A stretch of 64,000 nucleotides of DNA, from assembly GCF_030315975.1 (NCBI RefSeq), contig NZ_JASXSZ010000006.1, forward strand, positions 26,702-90,701. The letters are read 5' to 3'. A program made the position numbers and the translations under genes. The notes beneath the pieces were generated by a model. It made no database searches. It had not been told where the DNA came from and was given only the letters and a program-made list of their open reading frames with translations. Origin of the DNA: Microbacterium candidum (GTDB lineage Bacteria > Actinomycetota > Actinomycetes > Actinomycetales > Microbacteriaceae). Of the stretch, positions 52,658-60,003 are shown one piece after another (positions within the stretch are counted from its first letter, which is position 1; each line of letters starts with the position of its first letter).

Positions 52658-52702
52658 TTACTGAGAGTGAGTATACGACTGGTGTATACTCACTCTCAGT
52701 AA
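52658..52702. promoter_or_regulatory. 19-bp perfect inverted repeat, probable AbiEi operator
   Basis: TTACTGAGAGTGAGTATAC (52658-52676) and its exact reverse complement (52684-52702) flank a seven-base spacer, ending ten bases before the abiEi ATG. AbiEi antitoxins are known to bind inverted repeats in their own promoter and repress the operon. TATACT (52685-52690) inside the right arm could be the -10 box. Confidence 0.8.
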
Positions 52703-52712
52703 GGGAGATTCC

Positions 52713-53375
52713 ATGGTCACCGACATCGACATTGTCCGGACGATCGAGCGCGCCCCACTGCGGACTGCGCGGTACGTGGACCTTCGCGCACTCGGCACCA
52801 ACGTATGGCGGAACGTTGACCGACTCGTCGAACGGGGGGCCGCTACTCGCCTTGCTCATGGCGTCTACACGGTGCCTCCGGATGGCCGCGACGGCCGAAC
52901 GTGGCGTCCCACCATCGAAGCGGCGGGCCTCGCGGTTGCCACCGCGCGTTTCGGGAACCGCCGCGTGGTCCTCATGGGGCTCGGTGCTGCGCGCCATTGG
53001 GCGGCCATTCCTCGTGCGATCGGCGTCACGACGGTGGCGGTTCCCGAGGCAGGCCGGCCGCCGGTCGAATTGGACCGAGGCGGCCGCGTCTACATGATCC
53101 CCCGCGACATCGGACGCCTCGACGCGGTTCTCGAACGGACCGAGCTGGGGCCGGCACTCGTCACCACCCCGGCGCAGACGCTCTATGACCTGACCATGAA
53201 GCCTGCTCAGGGCGGGATGCCCGACGAGGCGGCCGCAGCTGTTCGCAACTTGCGGGCCCAGGTTCGACCCGAGGATCTCAATGCGATCGTGAATGTGCAC
53301 GGCCGCGCGAACGCGCAACTTCGGACGATGCTGAACGAGATGAGCGAGGAGGTGCTGCATGGCGCAGCGGGATGA
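52713..53375 (+). CDS. abiEi: Type IV toxin-antitoxin system antitoxin AbiEi
   Basis: A 220-residue AbiEi-type protein. The N-terminal winged helix (about 5-60) contains RTARYVDLRALGTNVWRNVDRLVERGAATRLAHGVYTV. A C-terminal domain (about 65-215) includes RYGNRRV-like and TPAQTLYDLT segments. It represses its own promoter and, in type IV systems, counters the toxin without binding it. The ATG at 52713 follows a large inverted repeat and GGGAGAT. The gene overlaps abiEii by 17 bases. AbiE systems give abortive infection against phage and stabilise mobile DNA. Confidence 0.88.
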   Translation: MVTDIDIVRTIERAPLRTARYVDLRALGTNVWRNVDRLVERGAATRLAHGVYTVPPDGRDGRTWRPTIEAAGLAVATARFGNRRVVLMGLGAARHWAAIPRAIGVTTVAVPEAGRPPVELDRGGRVYMIPRDIGRLDAVLERTELGPALVTTPAQTLYDLTMKPAQGGMPDEAAAAVRNLRAQVRPEDLNAIVNVHGRANAQLRTMLNEMSEEVLHGAAG

Positions 53376-54162
53376 AGCCAACCGCATGCCCGCGAGATCA
53401 CAATCGGCGCCGGTTCCTGGTGTGCTCGACCCCGATGAACAGATCGCCGTGGAGCAGCTGTTCGGTGTGGCAGCAGAGCAGGTCATCCGCGATCACGTCA
53501 TCTCGCACGCACTCGCCGCCATCGCGAGCGTCGGCACCGACGACGTCGTGTTCTTCGGCGGCACCGCTCTCGCGCGCACTCATCTCGTCGACGTCCGGCT
53601 CTCGGAGGACATCGACCTTATCGCGCGCAGTGACCGCGCCGAGCTCGGCGACAGGATCGAAGCCGCGATCATCGACCGATTCCGGCGCACGTTCGGAGCG
53701 GTCATCTTCACTCCTCGGATCCGGGAGGCCAGACATCCCGATCCATCGGTCATGCAGGTCGGTGCCACGCGCGTCCAGATCCAGCTGCTCGCGTCCAACG
53801 GATATCCCGACTGGCCGACGGAGATCGTAGACATCGAGCAGCGCTACAGCGATGCCCCGCCCGCGAAGCTACGGGTGCTCACGCCGTCGGCGTTCGTGGC
53901 ATCGAAGTTGTCGTCCTGGCACGATCGTGCAGCGCCTCGTGACCTCTACGATCTCTGGGCGCTCGCGCAGGCCGGAAAGATCGATGCTGCCGCCGAGAAG
54001 GTGTTCGGCAGATACGGGCCGTACACGAGTGCGTCGAAGATCTCGTTCACCCGCTTACCGACGGATGCCGAATGGCAAGATTCCCTCGGGCACCAATGCA
54101 TCCCAGCGGTGACAGCTACCGAGGCCGCCACTGCCGTCCGTGAGGTGCTCGCCAAGCTCTGA
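53359..54162 (+). CDS. abiEii: Type IV toxin AbiEii, nucleotidyltransferase fold
   Basis: A 267-residue DNA polymerase-beta-type nucleotidyltransferase. Motif I is FFGGTALARTHL (Gly67-Gly68-Thr69) and RLSEDIDLI (Asp84/Asp86 metal ligands). Further on, FVASKLSSW and RDLYDLWALA match motifs III and IV of AbiEii. Known relatives act as GTP-dependent nucleotidyltransferases, and some modify tRNA. It overlaps the antitoxin gene, so the two are coupled. Complete and apparently intact. Confidence 0.88.
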   Translation: MAQRDEANRMPARSQSAPVPGVLDPDEQIAVEQLFGVAAEQVIRDHVISHALAAIASVGTDDVVFFGGTALARTHLVDVRLSEDIDLIARSDRAELGDRIEAAIIDRFRRTFGAVIFTPRIREARHPDPSVMQVGATRVQIQLLASNGYPDWPTEIVDIEQRYSDAPPAKLRVLTPSAFVASKLSSWHDRAAPRDLYDLWALAQAGKIDAAAEKVFGRYGPYTSASKISFTRLPTDAEWQDSLGHQCIPAVTATEAATAVREVLAKL

Positions 54163-54213
54163 GCGGACAACCGCAAAGTTGCCACGTCGGAGGGTAAATC
54201 AACTCTAGGATCC

Positions 54214-54804
54214 CTAACGTTGATCGGCTCCCGCCATCGGAGCGGCTCGCTTGCTCAGGGCTTGCCGACTCAGTCCCGACCACGACGAGAGCAGTGCCCA
54301 CGATACGTCGGCCGAGCGCAACGCGCCCACCAACTCATCTCGCTCATTCAGCAGCGTGTGCTCGGCGCGATGCAACTTCGCGAGCTGACGGGAGATGTCG
54401 CTAAGCCGACGAAGTCCATCCTCACGGCCGCCCCAGAAGACCTCGAGCTCGCGTGACGCCGTATATGTTCTCTCAGCCTCACGCTTGGCCGCGGCGCGTT
54501 CGCGAGCAACGGTCACCGCGGCGTCGTTCGCCTCGCGCTGCCGTCGATAAATGTCCTCGCGGCGGACCTTTGCCTTCGAATACCTTCCTCGGACCATGCA
54601 ACCCGGTTTACACCGGATCCCAGACATTGCAGGGGATCGGGGGAGTGTCACTTCAAAGTGCCTGCGTGCATTGCATTCGTCGTCTGTTGGACGAGGCTCA
54701 CGGTCCCTGCTTCTCGAGTCGATCTCGCGTTGTCGGAGCCAACGCTCATTCGCATCGGCCACTAGGTCGATGAACGACCGTCTATCCGGATCGCGACCAC
54801 ACAC
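54214..54804 (-). CDS. Hypothetical protein with coiled coil and C-terminal helix-turn-helix
   Basis: Up to 196 residues. The second half is a long charged helix (about 85-155, KAKVRREDIYRRQREANDAA onwards) followed by LVGALRSADVSWALLSSWSGLSRQALSKR, which looks like a short HTH used by actinobacterial DNA-binding proteins. The N-terminal 65 residues are Arg/Asp-rich with several Cys and may not be coding; ATG 54597 is an alternative start. Codon use is less biased than in the flanks, as expected for island DNA. Function unknown. Confidence 0.5.
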   Translation of the reverse strand: MCGRDPDRRSFIDLVADANERWLRQREIDSRSRDREPRPTDDECNARRHFEVTLPRSPAMSGIRCKPGCMVRGRYSKAKVRREDIYRRQREANDAAVTVARERAAAKREAERTYTASRELEVFWGGREDGLRRLSDISRQLAKLHRAEHTLLNERDELVGALRSADVSWALLSSWSGLSRQALSKRAAPMAGADQR

Positions 54805-54852
54805 GCGCGCACCCGATTACGCGCGCCGGCCCGGCCGCCCGAGGGCCGTCGG

Positions 54853-55197
54853 CTATTTGCTGACGAGGACGTCCGAGATACGGTCGAGGGCACCGGGTAC
54901 GAGCGCGAAGTAGGCCCACGTGCCCCGCTTGCTGCGCGTAAGGAACCCCGCCTCGGTGAGCACCTTGAGGTGGTGCGACACCGTCGGCTGGCTGAGGCCG
55001 ACCGGCTCGATGAGGTCGCACACGCAGGCCTCGGCGCCCTCGGAGGCCGCGACGATGGAGAGCAGTCGCAGCCGGGTCGGGTCGGCGAGGGCCTTCATTG
55101 TGTGCGCGAGCCGCTCGGCATCCTCCGGCGACAGCGTCTCTCGGACGAGCGGAGCACAGCACGTCGCTGTGACATCGGTGACCTCGAGCTCGATCAT
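54853..55197 (-). CDS. arsR: ArsR-family arsenic-responsive repressor
   Basis: A 114-residue winged-helix repressor. Cys13-Cys14 near the N-terminus and Cys58 (with Cys60) in EACVCDL match the As(III) site of the Corynebacterium glutamicum ArsR type. The recognition helix is SQPTVSHHLKVL. It releases DNA on binding trivalent arsenic. TATTAT at 55204-55209 (minus strand) lies six bases before the ATG at 55197, giving a leaderless transcript. It is divergent from the flavoprotein gene and should control both. Confidence 0.93.
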   Translation of the reverse strand: MIELEVTDVTATCCAPLVRETLSPEDAERLAHTMKALADPTRLRLLSIVAASEGAEACVCDLIEPVGLSQPTVSHHLKVLTEAGFLTRSKRGTWAYFALVPGALDRISDVLVSK

Positions 55198-55280
55198 GCA
55201 TCGATAATAGTCGATATTGACATCTGTCGATATAGGGCGGAGACTGCCATATCGAAGATCATCGATATATGGAGGACGCC
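55198..55280. promoter_or_regulatory. ArsR operator/promoter region with TCGATAT repeats
   Basis: TCGATAT occurs at about 55211, 55228 and 55264 and in inverted form (ATATCGA) at about 55249. TCGATATAGG and CCATATCGA form an imperfect palindrome across 55228-55255. TTGACA (55217-55222) is a good -35 for the rightward genes. This is the expected place for ArsR dimers to block both promoters. Confidence 0.65.
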
Positions 55281-56594
55281 ATGACCTTGCTCGACCTCAC
55301 CCCACGTGTCGCCACCAGCGACCGGCTGGACACGCTGCCGGTCGCGATCATCGGAGCCGGCCCGATCGGGCTGGCTGCCGCAGCGAACCTCGCAGAGCGA
55401 GGCATCGACTTCATGGTGCTCGAGGCCGGAGATGAGATCGCGGCCAGCGTGCGAGCGTGGGGTCACACGCGTCTGTTCTCCCCGTGGAAGCATCTCGTCG
55501 ACCCGGCATCCCGGCGCCTGCTGGAAGCGACCGGATGGGAGCTGCCATCGCCTGATCGCGCGCCGACGGGCCACGAGTTGATCGACGACTACGTCCTCCC
55601 GTTGTCGCGGCTCGAGCAGATCGCGTCGCGGACCCGACTCGGCGTCGAGGTTCTCGGCGTCACCCGGGAGGGCATGGACCGTACCCGCACCCGCGGGCGG
55701 GCGGCGACCCCCTTCGCGCTCCGCACGCGTGAGGGTGACAACGTTGAGGACCTGACGGCCCGAGCCGTCATCGATGCATCCGGCACCTACCTATCACCCA
55801 ACTCGCTGTCCTCGAACGGGCTCGGACTCCTGGGCTTCGACGAGATCTCGGATGCCGTGACCCACGCGCTCCCCGACGTACTCGGTCGGGACCGCGCCAC
55901 CTTCGCCGGCCGGCACACCACTGTCGTGGGCGCTGGTCACTCCGCGGCCAACACCCTGCTCGCACTCGCAAAGCTCGCTCGAGAGGAACCGGGCACCACC
56001 GCCACCTGGCTGATCCGCAACACCAAGGCCGTGCGCGTGTCGTCCTCGGAGAATGACGAGCTCATCGACCGGGCAGCTCTCGGCAGCAGGACCGAGCGTG
56101 CCGTTGCCACCGGTCAGATCGACCTCGTCGACGGATTCGAGATCATCCGCGCACGCCGCACCGGTGACCGCGTCGAACTCGTCGGCCACCGCCGCGGTGA
56201 GGTTGTCACGCATACGACGGACGTCGTCGTCAACGCGACCGGGTTCCGGCCGAACCTCGACATGCTCCGCGAGATCCGCCTCGAGCTGGATGACATCGTC
56301 GAAGCGCCCAAGCGGCTCGCGCCGCTGATCGACCCGAACGTGCACTCGTGCGGCACGGTCGAGCCGCACGGGTTCCGGGAGCTGACCCAACCGGAGCAGG
56401 GGTTCTTCATCGTGGGCATGAAGTCCTACGGCCGGGCCCCGACATTCCTGCTCGCGACCGGGTACGAGCAGGTCCGCTCGGTGACAGCGTGGCTGGCGGG
56501 CGACGTGGCGTCGGCGTCGAACGTCGAGCTCGTGCTGCCCGCGACCGGCGTGTGCTCGACGAGCGATGCTGGCGGCTCGAGCTGCTGCTCGTGA
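55281..56594 (+). CDS. ArsO-like FAD/NAD(P)-dependent flavoprotein monooxygenase
   Basis: A 437-residue two-dinucleotide-site flavoprotein: AIIGAGPIGLAAAANLAERG at the N-terminus for FAD, VVGAGHSAANTLL (about 215) for NADPH, and VVNATGFRP. It resembles the ArsO-type monooxygenases found in actinobacterial arsenic operons; the substrate has not been established here. The C-terminus ends in a CC pair that could bind arsenic. ATG 55281 has GGAGG five bases upstream; an ATG at 55269 is the alternative. The stop overlaps the GNAT remnant's GTG. Confidence 0.82.
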   Translation: MTLLDLTPRVATSDRLDTLPVAIIGAGPIGLAAAANLAERGIDFMVLEAGDEIAASVRAWGHTRLFSPWKHLVDPASRRLLEATGWELPSPDRAPTGHELIDDYVLPLSRLEQIASRTRLGVEVLGVTREGMDRTRTRGRAATPFALRTREGDNVEDLTARAVIDASGTYLSPNSLSSNGLGLLGFDEISDAVTHALPDVLGRDRATFAGRHTTVVGAGHSAANTLLALAKLAREEPGTTATWLIRNTKAVRVSSSENDELIDRAALGSRTERAVATGQIDLVDGFEIIRARRTGDRVELVGHRRGEVVTHTTDVVVNATGFRPNLDMLREIRLELDDIVEAPKRLAPLIDPNVHSCGTVEPHGFRELTQPEQGFFIVGMKSYGRAPTFLLATGYEQVRSVTAWLAGDVASASNVELVLPATGVCSTSDAGGSSCCS

Positions 56595-56880
56595 CGACGA
56601 TTCGCGCGATGACGCCGGCAGACTGGCCGGCGGTCGAGGCGATCCACGCGCAGGGCATCGAGGATGGGGAGGCGACCTTCGTGGTCGCCACCCCGGCCTG
56701 GGACGCGTTCGACGCCGGCAAGATCGCGGCTGCTCGCCTGGTTGCGGTCGACCTTGGAGATGCCGTCGTGGGCCGGACCGCAGCGGATCGCCCGCTCAGG
56801 GCTCGGCCCGCATGCCGGCCAGTGGCGCGATACCGTCCTCATCGAACGGCGCAGCATCGTCAATGGCGTCGACTACGAAC
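56591..56880 (+). pseudogene. Internally deleted GNAT (ArsN1/phosphinothricin-acetyltransferase-like)
   Basis: From GTG 56591 the frame reads TIRAMTPADWPAVEAIHAQG and on to LVAVDLGDAVVG, the N-terminal third of the phosphinothricin-acetyltransferase family. After about 56770 that frame loses similarity. A different frame then gives GQWRDTVLIERRSIVNGVD, the C-terminal signature of the same family. Roughly 85-90 codons, including the acetyl-CoA site, are missing and the frame is shifted, so no active enzyme can be made. In arsenic operons this family (ArsN1) detoxifies arsinothricin; here that function is lost. Confidence 0.75.
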
Positions 56881-56910
56881 ACGGACTCACGAGAGAAAGC
56901 GACTCCACGA

Positions 56911-57327
56911 ATGACCGACAAGCCCACCGTCCTGTTCGTGTGCGTGCACAACGCGGGCCGCTCGCAGATGGCCGCCGGCTTCCTCCGCGCGTTCGCGGGG
57001 GACCGCGTCGAGGTGCTCTCGGCGGGGTCCGAGCCGAAAGACGAGATCAACCCGATCGCGATCCAGGCGATGGCCGAGGAAGGCATCGACATCGCCGGAA
57101 ACACGCCGAAGGTCCTCACGGTGGATGCCGTCCGCGAATCGGACGTCGTCATCACGATGGGATGCGGCGATGCTTGCCCGATCTTCCCCGGCAAGCGGTA
57201 CGAGGACTGGGTGCTCGACGACCCGGCCGGCCAGTCGATCGAGGCTGTCCGCCCGATTCGCGACGAGATCCGCGCACGGGTCGAGGAGCTGCTTGCCGAG
57301 TTGATCATGGCCCACGCGGCCAGCTGA
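56911..57327 (+). CDS. arsC: Arsenate reductase ArsC, second copy
   Basis: A 138-residue low-molecular-weight-phosphatase-type ArsC with CVHNAGRS (Cys11) and the same body as the copy at 13076 (about 14 differences over 129 aligned residues), plus a short extra C-terminal tail. It follows the GNAT remnant in the ars cluster, under probable ArsR control. The start is ATG 56911. No Acr3, ArsB or ArsJ pump accompanies it, so arsenite export must come from elsewhere in the genome. Confidence 0.93.
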   Translation: MTDKPTVLFVCVHNAGRSQMAAGFLRAFAGDRVEVLSAGSEPKDEINPIAIQAMAEEGIDIAGNTPKVLTVDAVRESDVVITMGCGDACPIFPGKRYEDWVLDDPAGQSIEAVRPIRDEIRARVEELLAELIMAHAAS

Positions 57328-57332
57328 GCCGG

Positions 57333-57356
57333 GGCAGAGGCAGAGGCAGAGGCAGA
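57333..57356. repeat. Four tandem GGCAGA hexamers
   Basis: GGCAGA is repeated four times just after the arsC stop, followed by non-coding island DNA up to the tRNA. A possible slippage-prone tract with no visible role. Confidence 0.85.
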
Positions 57357-57456
57357 ACGAGCTTTCAACGGCTCCGATTTCCGCTCAGCCGTGCCAGTAC
57401 GCGTGTCACGCCACTTTCAGTGGGGTCGCGATCCCAGTGGTTTCTAGGCGAAACGG

Positions 57457-57544
57457 TGGCGGAGGATGGGGGATTCGAACCCCCGAGGGCTTGCACCCAA
57501 CACGCTTTCCAAGCGTGCGCCATAGGCCACTAGGCGAATCCTCC
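57457..57544 (-). tRNA. tRNA-Ser(GGA)
   Basis: Read on the minus strand, the 7-bp acceptor stem GGAGGAT pairs with ATCCTCC and is followed by discriminator G and an encoded CCA. The anticodon stem CACGC/GCGTG encloses the loop TTGGAAA, anticodon GGA. The long variable arm and the GTTCGAATCC T loop fit a class II serine tRNA. 85 bases without CCA. Its 3' end is the integration site of the island to its left. Confidence 0.95.
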
Positions 57545-57627
57545 GGGCGGCCCCGGAGGGCCGTCGACCATCCTACCGTGCGCCAACCGCGCCGACGAAT
57601 CGGCAACCGAACCCAGCGCAGCGCGCC

Positions 57628-60003
57628 TCACGCCACCGCGCCGCCCGCGTACACGGAGCCCGGCCGGACGAACAGCGACCGCGGCACCACGAGCGCCCGC
57701 CATCGCGCACTCGGCGAGAGGGACGACAGGAGCGAGGTGCGGACGGAGGCTGCGGCATCCGCCATCGCCTCGCCCTGCCACTGCCCGCGCAGGCCACCGC
57801 GCCCGTAGGACGCGCGCTCGATGCCGTTCAAGAGCACCGCGAGCTGGTCGGGATGCACGAAGCCCAGCGCGCCCAGCCGGGCCGCGAAGGCGCGCGGCGA
57901 CTCGCTCGCGGGCACGGACATGCCGATGTCGATGGCGGCCTCCTGCAGGTAGGTCCACGCCGCGGCGGCGTTCTCCTCGTGCGCAGCCGCGAGCAGGCGC
58001 CGCCGGCGGAGGAGTCCGATGAGTCCGGGGACCATCGCCGCGATGAGGAGGCCGACGGCCGCGCCGATCCACGGCGCCGGGTTGACGGTCGCCGCGGCGG
58101 CGGCCGATCCCCTGTTCGCGTTCGTCTCGTCGAGCTTGTTGCCGCCCAGGTTCTGCTTCGGCGTCGCCGACTGCGAGGGCGACGTCGGCGTCGGCCGGTT
58201 GACGGCGCCGGGGCCGTTCGCGATCGCTGCGTTGAACGCCGTCGGGGTGCCGAGACCCTTCGTCGGCTCGAACGGCACCCAGCCGATGCCCTGGAAATAG
58301 ACCTCGGGCCACGCGTGCAGCTGCGAGCTCATCACCGTGTACAGCCCGGGGTCCGCGCCCACGGCCGCCGACGCCATTCCGGGGAGGTATCCGACGACGA
58401 TGCGCGAGTGCATCCCGAGGATCCTCGCCATGACCGCGAACGCGGAGGCGAAGTGGATGCAGTAGCCCTCCTTCTTCTGCAGGAAGGCGTCGATCGACGC
58501 GAGACCCGACGTGTCGAAGCCGCCGGTGCGCGGCGCGGTCAGCGAGTACGTGAAGTCGGGCCCGCGGAACCAGTCCTGGAGGTCGAGGAGCGCGTCGTAG
58601 TCGGTCGCCGCCCCCGCTGTGACCTCGCGGGCGAGCTGGCCGATGAGGGCCGGGACCGGCTCGGGCAGCGTCGACGTGGTCGGCTCGTCCGCCGCTGCTC
58701 CGTCGACGCTCGTCGCGGAGGACGCCCGGATCTGCTCCGACGTGGGGTTCGGCACCTGCGTCGTCACCTCGTACGCCTGGCCGTCCGACGTGTTGACGCT
58801 GCCGACGATCGTGCGGTTGTCGCGCATGACCGACCAATCCGCGCCGAGGTCGGCCACCCCGACGGCGGGATAGGGCACGGGTAGCCAGCGGGTGGACAGG
58901 TTGAGGATGTTGACGGTCGTCGTCGTCTTCATGAGGGCGATGCCCTTGTCGACCTGGACCTTCTCGAAGCTGGAGGTGCGCTCCACCGGCCACACGGGCC
59001 CGGCGTCAGGCTGCCAATCGGTGCCGGAGAAGTCGGACAGCGTCGCGACGCGCAGATACGGTGCAGCCGCCCCCGACGTCCTCACGGTCAGGACTTCCGT
59101 GTCGACAGGGCGGCGCAGGTCGTCGCCGAGTCGCAGCGACGCGTCGATCGTGACGGCTGCGCTCCCGAATCCGGCATGCACGCCCGGCGAGGGGAGGAGC
59201 GGAGTCAGAACGAGCGCGACGACGAGCCCGATCGCCCCGATCCCCGCGGCCATCGCGGTCGTGCTCGATCGCGTGGGTGGAGCGCTCGGCGCGCGCGGCG
59301 CGGCCCAGGAGGGGCCCGAGCGCTTCGGGGGAGCCGTCTGCGCCCACGATCGCGCGACGGGTCCGGGGACGGTGCCCGCCTGCTCGCGCCGCAGCTGCGT
59401 ATCGGTTCGGATGAGGAACAGGATGCAGATCGCGAGGAAGACGAAGGCGGCCGGGTCGAAGTCCGCGGGCACCGCGATCGCGGGCGCGAGCGACAGCGCG
59501 ATGAAGCCGACGGCGGCGAGCAGCGGCATCCGAGCCGTCACGACCACGTGGTCGAACACGATCGCGAGGAGACCGGTCAGGGCGGCCATGACGATCGACA
59601 GGCCCAGGTTGGGGCTCAGCGGCGCGCTCCCGTACTGGATCTGCTCCAGGGCCGAGGAGATGGCGGTGGATGCCGCATCGACCGTCGCGCGCGTCGGGAT
59701 GACGAGGAGGATCGCGGTCGGGGCGAAGAAGAACCCGGTGACCACGGCGATCCAGACCACGACCTCGGCGACGGCCACGCCGACAGCCGGAAGGCGCATG
59801 CCGCGCGCGAAGACGCCGGTGGCGAGGATGAGGGCGGCGATGCCGAGCGCGACGATCATCCACCAGCCGAGGCTGATGACCCGGAGGATCGGCACCAGGG
59901 AGGCGAACAGGGCGGCGAGCGTGCCGCCGGCGAGCACGAGGTCGCCCGGTCGCGGACGCCACTGCGACAGGGAACGGGGGCGCGACTGATCAGGCGCGGA
60001 CAC
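57628..60003 (-). CDS. Transglutaminase-like membrane protein (DUF3488-TgpA-type)
   Basis: A 791-residue protein. An N-terminal membrane domain of about six helices (DUF3488-like) precedes an extracytoplasmic transglutaminase core with Cys in KEGYCIHFASAFAVMAR and His in QLHAWPEVYF, then one more membrane helix (about 640-660) and a cytoplasmic C-terminal DUF4129-like region. The start is GTG 60003, overlapping the DUF58 gene by 14 bases. It is the last gene of the moxR-DUF58-transglutaminase operon, a widespread set thought to act in envelope protein modification. Confidence 0.9.
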   Translation of the reverse strand: MSAPDQSRPRSLSQWRPRPGDLVLAGGTLAALFASLVPILRVISLGWWMIVALGIAALILATGVFARGMRLPAVGVAVAEVVVWIAVVTGFFFAPTAILLVIPTRATVDAASTAISSALEQIQYGSAPLSPNLGLSIVMAALTGLLAIVFDHVVVTARMPLLAAVGFIALSLAPAIAVPADFDPAAFVFLAICILFLIRTDTQLRREQAGTVPGPVARSWAQTAPPKRSGPSWAAPRAPSAPPTRSSTTAMAAGIGAIGLVVALVLTPLLPSPGVHAGFGSAAVTIDASLRLGDDLRRPVDTEVLTVRTSGAAAPYLRVATLSDFSGTDWQPDAGPVWPVERTSSFEKVQVDKGIALMKTTTTVNILNLSTRWLPVPYPAVGVADLGADWSVMRDNRTIVGSVNTSDGQAYEVTTQVPNPTSEQIRASSATSVDGAAADEPTTSTLPEPVPALIGQLAREVTAGAATDYDALLDLQDWFRGPDFTYSLTAPRTGGFDTSGLASIDAFLQKKEGYCIHFASAFAVMARILGMHSRIVVGYLPGMASAAVGADPGLYTVMSSQLHAWPEVYFQGIGWVPFEPTKGLGTPTAFNAAIANGPGAVNRPTPTSPSQSATPKQNLGGNKLDETNANRGSAAAAATVNPAPWIGAAVGLLIAAMVPGLIGLLRRRRLLAAAHEENAAAAWTYLQEAAIDIGMSVPASESPRAFAARLGALGFVHPDQLAVLLNGIERASYGRGGLRGQWQGEAMADAAASVRTSLLSSLSPSARWRALVVPRSLFVRPGSVYAGGAVA

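Larger units (their letters stand above)
52120..52712. other. Gene-poor left end of the genomic island
   Basis: About 590 bases hold no gene that I can fully support. In order: the 25-bp tRNA-Ser repeat (52125-52149); an AT-richer patch; GTGCCAGTA-N3-GTGTCAC (52270-52288), also found near the other island end; a low-complexity run of GACGA/GGCGA units (about 52415-52535); a tRNA-like fragment (52636-52657); and the abiE operator. On the minus strand a short coding-like stretch (EFDAMPKALLKRAEARARAA, about 52275-52375) may be a fragment of a mobile-element gene. Confidence 0.6.
52125..57480. mobile_element. tRNA-Ser-integrated genomic island with AbiE and arsenic genes, no integrase seen
   Basis: The element is bounded by identical 25-bp repeats of the tRNA-Ser(GGA) 3' end. 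It carries the abiEi-abiEii operon, a hypothetical HTH protein, arsR, an ArsO-like flavoprotein, a GNAT pseudogene and arsC. No integrase or excisionase gene is visible, so it is either a decayed island or a passively mobilised cassette. Signs of decay include tRNA-like debris, low-complexity DNA at the left end and the deleted GNAT. Paired GTGCCAGTA-N3-GTGTCAC sites near both ends may be recombinase arm sites. Confidence 0.78.

Noticed and set aside
57328..57456. Integrase gene expected next to the tRNA attachment site
   Set aside because: Only about 130 bases lie between arsC and the tRNA and none of it codes; no recombinase motif was found anywhere in the island.
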